31,043 nt of DNA from Candidatus Micrarchaeum sp. (GTDB taxonomy: Archaea > SpSt-1190 > DYHY01). Numbering within the stretch: the first letter of the stretch is position 1; each line of letters starts with the position of its first letter. Location of the stretch: contig DYHY01000014.1 of assembly GCA_020723935.1 (NCBI GenBank), positions 1 through 31,043 on the forward strand, in the 5' to 3' direction. Positions 1 to 7,921 of the stretch are shown in pieces. The position numbers were made by a program, and so were the translations under genes. The notes beneath the pieces were generated by a model. That model was not told the origin of the DNA and did not search any database. It worked only from the letters and a program-made list of their open reading frames with translations.

Positions 1-75
1 TTCCCGAGAGAGTCTACCACTTCATCCCCCTCCGGGGATGTATAATTCCCGAGTGAGTCTACCACTTCATCCCCC
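1..75. repeat. 45-bp tandem duplication covering the 3' end of the aIF5B gene
   Basis: Bases 1-30 and 46-75 are the same 30-mer with one mismatch (base 9 a, base 54 t), at an offset of 45 bp. The right copy contains the last codons and stop of aIF5B (GMKW-stop, stop at 59-61). The left copy lies beyond the stop and, because 45 is a multiple of three, spells GMKW-stop again in the same frame. Between the copies, 23-29 and 34-40 form a perfect 7-bp hairpin with a 4-base loop. The window begins inside the left copy, so further units upstream cannot be excluded. Confidence 0.8.
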
Positions 76-1822
76 AGGCGGGCTCCTTTTTCCTCATCAT
101 CGCCGCGAACTCAGTTAGGACGGAGAGCTCGTCCTCGGCGATGAACTTCCTCTGCTCCATGAGCTTGCGGAAGGCCTCCTCGGGGACGACGGCGTATATC
201 ACGTCCTGCTCGAAGAGGTTCCTACTCACGACCGCGCCCTCGATGGACACCGCGCACCTCTTCCCCTTCTCGGCCTTCTCGACGGACTTGCCGTCCACCT
301 GGATGTCCGAGAGGGTCCCGACGAAGTTGCCGTCCTTCTTGAGCAGGCGCACGCCCTTCTTGAGGATCCCGCCCTCGACCTCGATCCCCACGACCGCCGG
401 CTTGCTCTGGCGGAAGACGTATCCCAGGAGGACGGAGAACCTGCAGCCGCGCGCGATCTCGGCGAGCTCGCGCTTCTTCCTCTCCTCGGTCCGCTCCTTC
501 ACGAAGGCAAGGTAGTCCTCGATTATCTTGTATACCACCTCGTTTCTGATTATCGGGACGTTCCTGTCCTCCGCGATCTTGGCCACCTCCGAATCGACCG
601 CGACGTTGAAGCCCAGGATCACGCCCATGAACTCGTCGCTCTTCGCGATCTCCTCGGCCTCGACTATGTCCTTCCTGCTGACGGCGCCTATCGAGTACGA
701 CTTGACTGGGATCTTGGCCTCGCGCATGAGCGCGCCCATGGCCTCCAGGGACCCCAAGGAATCGGCCTTGATGACGACGCCCGCCTTCTCCGTCCTGATG
801 TCGACTGCCTCCAGCTGCCTCGCTATTTCCTCGTAGGCCCCCTCCTCGCCCGAGAGGAGCGAGCCCGCCAGGACCTCGTCGCACCCGGAGGCGACTATCT
901 TCACCGCCGAGGCCGCGACGACCTCGCGCACGTTGTCGAAGCTCTCCTTGGGATCGCGTATCTCGTCCATTGCCTTGGGCCTGAGGAGCGCGCGCACCTT
1001 GATCTCAACCGGGCCGTTTATCCCGCCGACGAACACCCTGTCCCCGACGCGCAGCGTTCCGTCGTATATCACGGCGTCCATCCCCGTGGAGAGGCCCGTC
1101 TCGCGCTTGACCTCCAGGACCGTCCCCTTCGCGGGGCTCTCCGGCGAGATCTCAAGGCTCTTCGAGAGGAACTTCTGGGAGAGGCCCGCGAGTATCGCGA
1201 GGAGGTCAGGTATCCCCTCGTGGGTCCTCGCGCTCACGGGGACGATCGCGACGGTCTTCGTGAAATCCGAGACCCGGTCGTACCTTTCCGAGTCCAGACC
1301 CTCCTTCCCGAGGGACCCGACGAGCTCGTAGATCTTCTGGTCGAGGGAGAAGAGGGAGTCCTTCCCTGCCTTGCGCGAGTTTCCTATGAACGAGCCGGCT
1401 TCCGACCTCCAGCCGGACACGGTGTCTATCTTGTTCGCGGCTATTATGAACGGCGTCTTGTTGTGCTTGAGGATTTTGAGCGATTCCCAAGTCTGGGGCT
1501 GGAAGCCCTGGCTCACGTCGACGACGAGGACGGCGAGGTCCGCGAGCTCCCCCCCGCGCTTCCGAAGGTTGAGGAAAGCCTTGTGGCCGGGGGTGTCCAG
1601 GACAAGGAGGCCTGGGATGACTATCTCCATTTTGAGGAGCGCGAGTATCTCCGAACAGTGCTCCCTGATGTAGCGCGCCGGGATCTCGCTTGCCCCTATC
1701 ATCTGCGTTATCCCGCCGACCTCGCGCGTGAGGACGGAGGAATGCCTTATCGCGTCCAGGATCGAGGTCTTGCCGTGGTCGACGTGCCCGAGGAACGTTA
1801 CAATGGGGGAGCGGATGACCAT
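59..1822 (-). CDS. infB: Translation initiation factor aIF5B (IF-2 family GTPase)
   Basis: GTPase that promotes ribosomal subunit joining and initiator-tRNA placement late in translation initiation. The 587 residues are typical of the short archaeal form. The G domain is at the N-terminus: G1 GHVDHGKT at residues 12-19, the switch I threonine in GGITQ near 39, G3 DTPGH at 76-80, G4 NKID at 130-133, and G5 in VSARTHEG near residue 195. Domains II-IV follow, with the IF-2 signatures VIKADSLGSLEA and GFNVAVDSE. No intein is present. The ATG at 1822 is used because the G1 motif follows almost at once. It diverges from the cytidylyltransferase gene across 46 bp. In many archaea this gene follows NDK in the L7Ae-S28e-L24e cluster; here that cluster lies about 6 kb away on the same strand. 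Confidence 0.96.
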   Translation of the reverse strand: MVIRSPIVTFLGHVDHGKTSILDAIRHSSVLTREVGGITQMIGASEIPARYIREHCSEILALLKMEIVIPGLLVLDTPGHKAFLNLRKRGGELADLAVLVVDVSQGFQPQTWESLKILKHNKTPFIIAANKIDTVSGWRSEAGSFIGNSRKAGKDSLFSLDQKIYELVGSLGKEGLDSERYDRVSDFTKTVAIVPVSARTHEGIPDLLAILAGLSQKFLSKSLEISPESPAKGTVLEVKRETGLSTGMDAVIYDGTLRVGDRVFVGGINGPVEIKVRALLRPKAMDEIRDPKESFDNVREVVAASAVKIVASGCDEVLAGSLLSGEEGAYEEIARQLEAVDIRTEKAGVVIKADSLGSLEAMGALMREAKIPVKSYSIGAVSRKDIVEAEEIAKSDEFMGVILGFNVAVDSEVAKIAEDRNVPIIRNEVVYKIIEDYLAFVKERTEERKKRELAEIARGCRFSVLLGYVFRQSKPAVVGIEVEGGILKKGVRLLKKDGNFVGTLSDIQVDGKSVEKAEKGKRCAVSIEGAVVSRNLFEQDVIYAVVPEEAFRKLMEQRKFIAEDELSVLTEFAAMMRKKEPAWGMKW

Positions 1823-1839
1823 GGCGATCGGAAGAAGAT

Positions 1840-1847
1840 GTTAAAAA
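1840..1847. promoter_or_regulatory. TATA-like box between divergent aIF5B and cytidylyltransferase genes
   Basis: GTTAAAAA is the clearest AT-rich box in the 46-bp gap. It lies about 25 nt before the GTG at 1869 and about 22 nt before the aIF5B ATG at 1822, so it may serve either or both genes. A second A/T run at 1853-1860 could instead be the aIF5B box. The fit is poorer than for the other shared boxes in this window. Confidence 0.4.
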
Positions 1848-1868
1848 CGGCCTTTTTTTAACCTTCCT

Positions 1869-2294
1869 GTGGCGCGCAGGACGAGGCGGGTGATGGTCGC
1901 CGGCACTTTCGAGATCCTCCATCACGGGCACCTCGCGCTCTTCAGGAAGGCGGCGAAGCTGGGCGACCTCTTCGTCGTCGTCTCGCGTGACGCGAACGCC
2001 GAGAAAGCGAAGAGGAGGAGGATCATAGTCCCGGAAAAGCGGAGGCTCGAGGTCGTCTCCTGCGTCCGCTACGTGAAGCAGGCGGTCCTCGGCGGGAAGG
2101 GCAGCATCCTTGAAGGCGTCCGCAAGGTGATGCCCAACATCATCTACCTAGGGCCCGACCAGATGCCCCCCGCGAAGCTCAAGAAAGTCCTCGCCTACGC
2201 GGGCCTCCGGAGGATCCGCGTCCTCCAGCTGGGACGCAGGATTTCCGGCTGGAAGGCGGGGAAGCTTCTTCGGAAGATCCTGAAAACGCCATAA
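1869..2294 (+). CDS. Cytidylyltransferase-fold nucleotidyltransferase, probably archaeal FAD synthase-like
   Basis: The 141-residue protein is a single nucleotidyltransferase domain. The signature GTFEILHHGH occupies residues 12-21, with the two catalytic histidines in HxGH (H18, H21). A GPDQ stretch follows mid-protein, and a basic end carries a weak RISGWKAG match to the second nucleotide-binding motif. Archaeal members of this small TagD/RibL-like family transfer AMP or CMP; RibL makes FAD from FMN and ATP using CTP/ATP-type chemistry. Substrate cannot be assigned from sequence, so FAD synthase is the best guess and glycerol-phosphate cytidylyltransferase is the alternative. The start is a GTG at 1869, with an in-frame ATG at 1893 directly before the motif strand. 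A T-rich run (2343-2349) after the stop may end the transcript. Confidence 0.75.
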   Translation: MARRTRRVMVAGTFEILHHGHLALFRKAAKLGDLFVVVSRDANAEKAKRRRIIVPEKRRLEVVSCVRYVKQAVLGGKGSILEGVRKVMPNIIYLGPDQMPPAKLKKVLAYAGLRRIRVLQLGRRISGWKAGKLLRKILKTP

Positions 2295-2371
2295 AAAAGC
2301 CATTTCCATTCGGAAAAGGGACGGAAGTTAACAGTGATGACCTCTTTTTCCACCAATTATCAACTTTCCAG

Positions 2372-2425
2372 TTTACTTTATCTAAACTCAACGTATTAGT
2401 AGTTTGCAAGGGAGGGGGAGGGGGG
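2372..2425 (+). promoter_or_regulatory. Promoter region and strong Shine-Dalgarno of the PHP-domain gene
   Basis: The 134-bp gap 2295-2428 holds no gene. An AT-rich TATA-like stretch (TTTACTTTATC, 2372-2382) is followed about 30 nt later by a purine run, 2410-2425, containing GGAGG at 2411-2415 and 2417-2421. The second lies 7 nt before the ATG at 2429. This is the most obvious leader-plus-ribosome-binding-site arrangement in the window, which is otherwise mostly leaderless. Confidence 0.6.
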
Positions 2426-2428
2426 ATA

Positions 2429-3937
2429 ATGGCCGAAAACGTCCAAGAGTCTGGCGAACGTCGTGTCGGACTTCGTCAGAGAGCGAAGCGCGTCAGGAAC
2501 ATGCTCGAGACAATCTCCGACACCTCCATCACCCTTCCGAATCTCAAGGAGCCAACCACATACGCCTTCTGGTATGCGACTGCCGACGACCCTGAGGCGA
2601 TAATCTACGACTGGCTGGATGAGGAATCCGCCGCCGGGAAGAACGGCGCGGTGATGGCTCTGCACACCCACACCGCGCACGGCAGGGGCCCCTCAGAGGC
2701 CGGGTATGAGCTATCGGTCGCAAAGTACGGCACGGGGAGCGACGGGGCTGCCAGCCTTGACGAGATGCTCATCGCGGCCTCGCAGAAAACTGACATCAAT
2801 ATCTACGCGGTCACGGACCACGCGACCCTCAGGGATCCTAGGACGACCGATCGCCTGGCTGACAACTACCGCCTGCCCTACGGCGTGGGCCTCGGCGAGG
2901 GCGCCGTCAGGCGCGCGAGGGAGCTCAAGAGCCAAGGGAGGCTCCGCAAGGATTTCCACGTCGTCAAGGGCGCGGAGCTGGACATCGGCCAGAATGACAA
3001 GAACGGGATCCACATTGTCGTCCTCAACCTCAAATACGGGGACCTCAATCCCCTCTTCAAGCGCGTCCTCAGGCAGGAACTGGACCTGCGCCACTACCCG
3101 GCGATCGTCCACGAGGGTTTCTGCAATAAGATCAACAAGGTCGCCGAGGCGGAGGGCGTCGGGTCGGTGGTGAGATACTTGCAATCCCTCCCGGACGTCT
3201 TCGTGATCGCCCCGCACTACAGGACCCCGATAACGGGCGCAGGGGGCGAGGTGAGCCTCCTGGCAGACGTCGAAGAGGCCGCGAACGGCGAGGCGCTAGC
3301 GCTCTACACCCTTCCGCAGGATTTCATGAATGAGAATGGCTTTAACGTCGCCACGCCCGCAGCCCTCTACGTCCTTGCAATGCCGCTCCTCGACAGGGAG
3401 AGGTCCAGGAACGGCAAGGGGCCCGAGAGGAGCCAGATCTACGCCTCAGACACCCACTCTCCCGTGACGTCGAATTTCTATCTCACGGTCGACACCGCCT
3501 TCAGGCCCGAGGAGCTGGAGGCCCTCGCCGACATGGAGGACCCCTCCGGCTACGTCGCGCGCAAGCTCAAGGCCGACGCCAAGGACGGGGCCCTCATCGG
3601 CGGCCTGAACCCCAATTACTGGGACCCGCAGGAAGGGGACATCAGGAGGGGCGAGATGGGCGAGATGGCCATGCTTTATTTCCAGCAACACACCGGCCAG
3701 ACCGTCGAAGAGTGGGGGCGTGTCGTCCTGCCGGTCGCAAAGCCGATAGGCAGGCTCCTCTCGGGCGCAAGGCACCTCTACCAGGAATTGATCCGCCCCT
3801 CGCGCTACGGCGAGCGCGCCGAGAGCATCGCGGAGCGGATAGGGGAGGACCTCGGGATAAACGGATCAAGGCACGCGTGCCTGCGCGCGCCGGAAAAGAC
3901 GCTCTCCTATGCGAAGGCGGCGCCCTCCGGCAGATAG
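2429..3937 (+). CDS. PHP-domain metal-dependent phosphoesterase, large form
   Basis: The 502-residue protein carries the metal-ligand signatures of the PHP (polymerase and histidinol phosphatase) superfamily in the right order: HTH at 79-81, TDH at 129-131, GAE at 181-183, a histidine at 195, APH at 261-263 and SDTH at 340-343. These residues normally bind a di- or trinuclear metal centre that hydrolyses phosphoesters. The family includes histidinol phosphatase, nucleotide phosphatases and polymerase exonuclease domains; the substrate here is unknown. About 75 residues precede the core and 150 follow it, both without a recognised domain. No signal peptide or membrane segment is visible, so it should be cytosolic. 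The ATG at 2429 has a strong Shine-Dalgarno. It is followed by a separately promoted winged-helix gene on the same strand. Confidence 0.75.
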   Translation: MAENVQESGERRVGLRQRAKRVRNMLETISDTSITLPNLKEPTTYAFWYATADDPEAIIYDWLDEESAAGKNGAVMALHTHTAHGRGPSEAGYELSVAKYGTGSDGAASLDEMLIAASQKTDINIYAVTDHATLRDPRTTDRLADNYRLPYGVGLGEGAVRRARELKSQGRLRKDFHVVKGAELDIGQNDKNGIHIVVLNLKYGDLNPLFKRVLRQELDLRHYPAIVHEGFCNKINKVAEAEGVGSVVRYLQSLPDVFVIAPHYRTPITGAGGEVSLLADVEEAANGEALALYTLPQDFMNENGFNVATPAALYVLAMPLLDRERSRNGKGPERSQIYASDTHSPVTSNFYLTVDTAFRPEELEALADMEDPSGYVARKLKADAKDGALIGGLNPNYWDPQEGDIRRGEMGEMAMLYFQQHTGQTVEEWGRVVLPVAKPIGRLLSGARHLYQELIRPSRYGERAESIAERIGEDLGINGSRHACLRAPEKTLSYAKAAPSGR

Positions 3938-3944
3938 TTTAAAA
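3938..3944 (+). promoter_or_regulatory. TATA box of the winged-helix gene (leaderless)
   Basis: TTTAAAA, directly after the stop of the PHP gene, is centred 28 nt before the ATG at 3969. This predicts a transcript beginning at or next to the start codon. Confidence 0.65.
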
Positions 3945-3968
3945 GCGGCCCGCTGACCCCTGTATGCG

Positions 3969-4838
3969 ATGACTTTTGACACGGTTCCCGGGAGCCATTC
4001 GACCAAGAGCTTCATCATCGAGACGCTCTCCACGGAGTGGCCCCTCTCCTGCAGGAAGATCTACAACCGCCTCTCCCACACCCACAACCTCAACATCACC
4101 TACCAGGCCGTGCACAAGGCGGTCCTCCAGATGCTTGAGCAAGGCATCCTCACCAAGGCGGGCCGGGACTACTCCCTGAACCTGGACTGGGTGAACAAGC
4201 TCGGGCGCTTCAGCAAGGACGTTGAGGACGCGTACCTCGGGGCGAGGCATGCCTTCCCGCAGCTCAAAGGGGACGTCGCCCAGATGGATTTCGACAAGGG
4301 CTACGACGCGGTCAAATACCTCCTCGAGACCTTCATGGCTGGGAGGTTCATCAACCTCAATTCCGAGAAGATAGCGATCGTCGCCAAGGTCCAGCACATG
4401 TGGAACCCCTTCGTCCTCGTGCCGATGGACTTCGGCAAGATGAAGGAAATGGCCTTCAAGATAGACGCCAGGATCGCCTGCCGAGGCGACACGCAGCTGG
4501 ACCGCGTCATGGCGCGCTTCTACGGCGTCTTCAACGTGAAGACGGCGATGGGGGTGGAGGGCCCGGACACCCCCGAGATCATCGTCATCGGGGACACCGT
4601 CATCCAGATCTTCAACCCGCCCGAGATGAGGAAGAAGATAGCGGACCTCTACGAGAAGACGAAGAGCCTGCTTTCGCTCGAAATAGTCAAGACGTTCTCG
4701 GACGTCGCCTTCAAGGAGATGAAGGTCACGGTGCTCATCAACCGGAACCCCGTGGCGGCGAAGACGATCCGCGACGAGGTCAACTCGAAGTTTCTGGCGC
4801 CCAAGAAGCCGGCCAAGGGGAAGGCCGCCCGCAGGTGA
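3969..4838 (+). CDS. Winged-helix DNA-binding protein of unknown specificity
   Basis: The 289-residue protein has an N-terminal winged-helix fold at about residues 12-75: helices around FIIETLS and CRKIYNRLS, a recognition helix in NITYQAVHKAVLQMLEQG, then a wing GILTKAGRDYSL. Archaeal TrmB/ArsR/MarR-like regulators have this layout. The middle and C-terminal part (about 80-270) is an unrecognised alpha/beta domain, possibly ligand-binding. The last 15 residues are Lys/Ala/Pro-rich. An ATG at 3964 is out of frame, so 3969 is chosen. It converges with the membrane glycosyltransferase with only 5 bp between stop codons. It may regulate the neighbouring PHP gene, but nothing in the sequence proves that. 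Confidence 0.7.
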   Translation: MTFDTVPGSHSTKSFIIETLSTEWPLSCRKIYNRLSHTHNLNITYQAVHKAVLQMLEQGILTKAGRDYSLNLDWVNKLGRFSKDVEDAYLGARHAFPQLKGDVAQMDFDKGYDAVKYLLETFMAGRFINLNSEKIAIVAKVQHMWNPFVLVPMDFGKMKEMAFKIDARIACRGDTQLDRVMARFYGVFNVKTAMGVEGPDTPEIIVIGDTVIQIFNPPEMRKKIADLYEKTKSLLSLEIVKTFSDVAFKEMKVTVLINRNPVAAKTIRDEVNSKFLAPKKPAKGKAARR

Positions 4839-4843
4839 TTTTC

Positions 4844-6361
4844 TCAGGCGCCGGCCGGATTAGTGTTCCAGAAGACCGCGAACTCCCTCTGCCCGTCCGC
4901 CTGCGCCTCCGAAAAGATTTCCCGAAAGGCCGGGTCGGCCGAAACGGCATCCATGTATCGCCGCGCCCCTATCCCTTTCCAGGTCTCCTCCGGCCAGATG
5001 CGCGCGAAGAGGAGGATTCCCGCTCCGCTTGCCGGGGCTGTGTCAAGGGAAAGGGCTCCTGAGGCCGACTCGTGCACGAGGACGACTGCCCCCCGCTGCT
5101 TCGCGCGCGGCCCGTAGGCTTCCAGCGATCCAAGGCCGACTATCGCCGGGCTCCTGCCGTCGAAGGCGGAGTTCTTCGACATGTAGCCGCCGACCCGCGC
5201 GTCGGTCGCGAAGCGCGAGACGTCCCAGCCGATCTCCTCGCGCTTGTATTCCGCCGTCCCGAGCAGGCAGTATGCCGCGAGGACCGGGGCCGCGAACCTA
5301 CCGGAGGCGGCCTCCATTAGGAGGAGCACGAAGGCGGGGAGGATGACGAGGAAATGCGCGGCGTCCGGGAGGGAGAACGGGACAAAGACTATCAGCGCCG
5401 CCTGCGCGAGGAACAGGAAGGCGAGGGCGCCCTTGCCCCTGGCGAGCGCGAGCGCCAGGTCGGCCGCTAGGAGGGCGCTCGATGCGAGGAAGAAGGGCGC
5501 GGAGATGCCCGGGAGCCTGGCCGCGGCCCCCTCAAAGAGGAAGACGGGGGCGCCCGCATCGTACGGATGGCTGTCCTCCAGGTGCGGGATCGAGAAGAAG
5601 TTCCTGTACGCGAGGATCTCCCTCGCGTTCCACGCGGCGTATTCCCCGACCGGGAGCATGAGCCTGCCAGCCATCTCGTCCCAGCGGGAGACGGCGGGAA
5701 CCGCCGCGAGGATGCCGCCGGAGGCGAGCAATACCGCCGAGAAGAGCGCGCAATCCCGGGCGGAGGGCCGCCACCGGCCGAAAACGAATTCCGCCGCGAG
5801 GAACGGGACGAGGAAATAGAGGAAGACGAGCTTGAAATACGCCGCAAAGCCTGCGACGAGGAACGCCAGCCACCTCCCCCGCGCGCGCAGCGCCTCCCAG
5901 AGGAAGAGGAACGCCGCGATGAAGAGGAGGGTGTAGACCTCGTGGAAGGCCGTCCCCCTGCTGGAATCGAAGACGAAGGCGGGGAGGAAAGCGAAGAGGG
6001 CCGCCCCCGCCTTCGCGATGCGGCCGGAAAACCTCCTGCGCAGGAACGCGTAGAAGACCGCGCACGAGAACGCCGCGACCGCGGCGACGAAGAGCCTGTT
6101 CCCGGCGATGAACCCTATCCCTAGCGGCCCGTAGAGCTCCCTGGCGAGGAATATGAAATAGAAGTAGGGCTGGGCGGTGTAGGCGTTGAGCGGCGGCGAG
6201 GGGCCCAGGAGGACGCCATCGTAATCCTGGGCGTAGAAGATCTCCGCGAGGTGGAAGCGCCTGGTCGAATCGTAGTTCTGGGCACGCAGGAGGAAGGCGC
6301 ATCCGACGAGGGCGAGGACGAAGACGACCTCAAGGAGCCAAGCCTTCCTGCTTCTCGGCAC
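4844..6361 (-). CDS. Multi-pass membrane glycosyltransferase-like protein (GT-C, PMT/ArnT type)
   Basis: The 505-residue protein has a first membrane helix at about 9-26, followed by an extracytoplasmic loop with an acidic motif (AEIFYAQDYDG, 39-49). About nine further hydrophobic segments follow to residue 370, then a soluble C-terminal domain of about 130 residues. This is the architecture of GT-C glycosyltransferases that take sugars from polyprenyl-phosphate donors on the outer face of the membrane. Acceptor and sugar are unknown. The start is a GTG at 6361, 23 bp after the stop of a second protein of the same type, so the two are probably cotranscribed. Tandem GT-C genes suggest decoration of surface proteins or lipids. 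Confidence 0.7.
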   Translation of the reverse strand: MPRSRKAWLLEVVFVLALVGCAFLLRAQNYDSTRRFHLAEIFYAQDYDGVLLGPSPPLNAYTAQPYFYFIFLARELYGPLGIGFIAGNRLFVAAVAAFSCAVFYAFLRRRFSGRIAKAGAALFAFLPAFVFDSSRGTAFHEVYTLLFIAAFLFLWEALRARGRWLAFLVAGFAAYFKLVFLYFLVPFLAAEFVFGRWRPSARDCALFSAVLLASGGILAAVPAVSRWDEMAGRLMLPVGEYAAWNAREILAYRNFFSIPHLEDSHPYDAGAPVFLFEGAAARLPGISAPFFLASSALLAADLALALARGKGALAFLFLAQAALIVFVPFSLPDAAHFLVILPAFVLLLMEAASGRFAAPVLAAYCLLGTAEYKREEIGWDVSRFATDARVGGYMSKNSAFDGRSPAIVGLGSLEAYGPRAKQRGAVVLVHESASGALSLDTAPASGAGILLFARIWPEETWKGIGARRYMDAVSADPAFREIFSEAQADGQREFAVFWNTNPAGA

Positions 6362-6384
6362 GCCCGGGAAGAGCCGCCCGCGGG

Positions 6385-7866
6385 TTATATTGCTTTTCCA
6401 GTCGGAAGGAAGAGCCAGTAGTCGGCCTGCCCCGTTCCCCCCCGCATCTCGAGGGCGAGGCGCATCGAGGCGTCCTTCCTGAGGCTGTCGAAGAGCTCCT
6501 TTGCCCCGGGCCGGAAATAGACGTCCGCGTCGACGAAGATCGCTGCGCCCGCCGGGACCTTCGCGCGCCAGTCCGCCGGTATCACATCCATGTTGATCTC
6601 GTCATGGCGCTCGCTGAGATATCCGACGGAGATCGCCGGCCTGTAGACAGCGAGAGCGGTCGCCTTGGAGGGGTCCGAGAGGAAGACCTTGGCACCGGGC
6701 GCGTTCTCTGAAAGGTACACCGCCTTCTTAGCGAACTGGTTCCCCTCGTGGCCGGCGTACTCCTGCAAGTATCCCGAATGCGTCGCGACGATGAGGCCCG
6801 CAGACAGGAGGATGAGCAGCGCCGCCGGAAGGGGGGATTTCCCCCGCCCGGCCGGCGAGAAGAGCGCGAGCGCTAGGGCGGGGAGGGCCGGAAGATAATG
6901 GGCCGGGACCGCGTCGGATATCGGGAGGAACGTCAGGGCGGTCTGGAAGAGGAAAAGGGGGAGGAGGATGCCGGCGTCGCCCGAGGACAGGAAAAGGAGG
7001 ACGAACAGGAGCGCCGCGCCGGCGAAAGCGAGGACCGCATACGGGCTGACCGGGAAGCTCCTGCCCAGCGCGAAGAGGGGCGCCCTCGCGAACGCGTCCG
7101 TCTCGTGGTTCGGGGAGATGAAGAACAGGCCCTTCTCCGCGTCCGCCACCCTCGCCATGACGTGGCTGTAGATAGCGCCCGCGTCCGTGAGGATGAAATC
7201 GGGCGCCCTTCCCGCGGTCGGGAGGGCGGGGATGGCGAGGCCCGCCGCTATCAGGAGGAAGACTATTGCAAACCTCCATCTCCTCCTCGCGACGGGGAGG
7301 ACGAGGAGGAGGAAGGGGGCAAGGAAGAAGAGGAAGCTCATCTTGGCCGCCACTGCCACCCCCGCAACGATTCCGGCCGCGATTTCCGACGAAGGCCAGA
7401 GCAGGAGGAAGGCGACGACGAAGAAGAGGAGAATGGTCTCGGGCCAGGAGCCCATCCTCGCCGATAGGACGTTGAGCGGGACTGTGGAAAAGAAGAGGGC
7501 GCACAGCTTCGCTGCCCCGCCGCCGATGATCTTCCTCGCCACGAGGTAGAAGCACACGGAGGATGCGGCCGAGAACAGGACCGTCATCAGGCGCATCTGC
7601 ATCGCGGGATCCGCCGAAACCGCCGGGAGGAGGTACGCGAAGAACGCGGTGAGGAAAGGTATCACCTGCCATATGTAGAACGTCTGGTTCCTGACGACGG
7701 GCTCTCTGCCGTAGTACGCGCTGTAGAGTTCGTCCTGCATGACGGGCGGGGCGCGCCCGATGCCGGGGAGGGCCGCGGCAAGGGAGATCGCGACGAGAAG
7801 CAGGACGAAGGAAGCTTCCCGGAACGGGACGCCGCCCTTCTTTTCCCTGCGCTCCGGCCCCTTTAT
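6385..7866 (-). CDS. Multi-pass membrane glycosyltransferase-like protein with no canonical start codon
   Basis: From the nearest ATG (7740) the product is 451 residues, but that start falls inside the first periplasmic-side loop (MQDELYSAYYGRE, carrying the acidic motif typical of PMT/GT39-like enzymes). Reading upstream in the same frame, 7741-7866 encode 42 more residues: a basic stretch, then a hydrophobic helix (ASFVLLLVAISLAAALPG), then RAPPV leading into the motif. That is exactly the missing first membrane helix. No ATG, GTG or TTG exists in frame before the stop at 7903. The candidate initiator is ATA at 7864-7866, 30 nt from a TATA box. A sequencing error is the other explanation. 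About ten further hydrophobic segments and a soluble C-terminal domain of about 110 residues follow. Confidence 0.65.
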   Translation of the reverse strand: MKGPERREKKGGVPFREASFVLLLVAISLAAALPGIGRAPPVMQDELYSAYYGREPVVRNQTFYIWQVIPFLTAFFAYLLPAVSADPAMQMRLMTVLFSAASSVCFYLVARKIIGGGAAKLCALFFSTVPLNVLSARMGSWPETILLFFVVAFLLLWPSSEIAAGIVAGVAVAAKMSFLFFLAPFLLLVLPVARRRWRFAIVFLLIAAGLAIPALPTAGRAPDFILTDAGAIYSHVMARVADAEKGLFFISPNHETDAFARAPLFALGRSFPVSPYAVLAFAGAALLFVLLFLSSGDAGILLPLFLFQTALTFLPISDAVPAHYLPALPALALALFSPAGRGKSPLPAALLILLSAGLIVATHSGYLQEYAGHEGNQFAKKAVYLSENAPGAKVFLSDPSKATALAVYRPAISVGYLSERHDEINMDVIPADWRAKVPAGAAIFVDADVYFRPGAKELFDSLRKDASMRLALEMRGGTGQADYWLFLPTGKAI

Positions 7867-7891
7867 GTGCTTAGGGGACGGGCCCGGGGCC

Positions 7892-7900
7892 GAATATAAC
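7892..7900 (-). promoter_or_regulatory. TATA box of the glycosyltransferase pair
   Basis: On the minus strand GTTATATTC is centred near 7896, in the 55-bp stretch after the NDK stop. The leaderless spacing seen elsewhere in the window (27-32 nt) points to about 7866, where the in-frame ATA codon lies. Confidence 0.55.
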
Positions 7901-7921
7901 TGTTATCCGGCGGAAGGGGGC

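Noticed and set aside
1-75. CRISPR-like direct repeat
   Set aside because: There are only two copies with a 15-bp spacer, one copy is coding sequence of aIF5B, and there are no cas genes.
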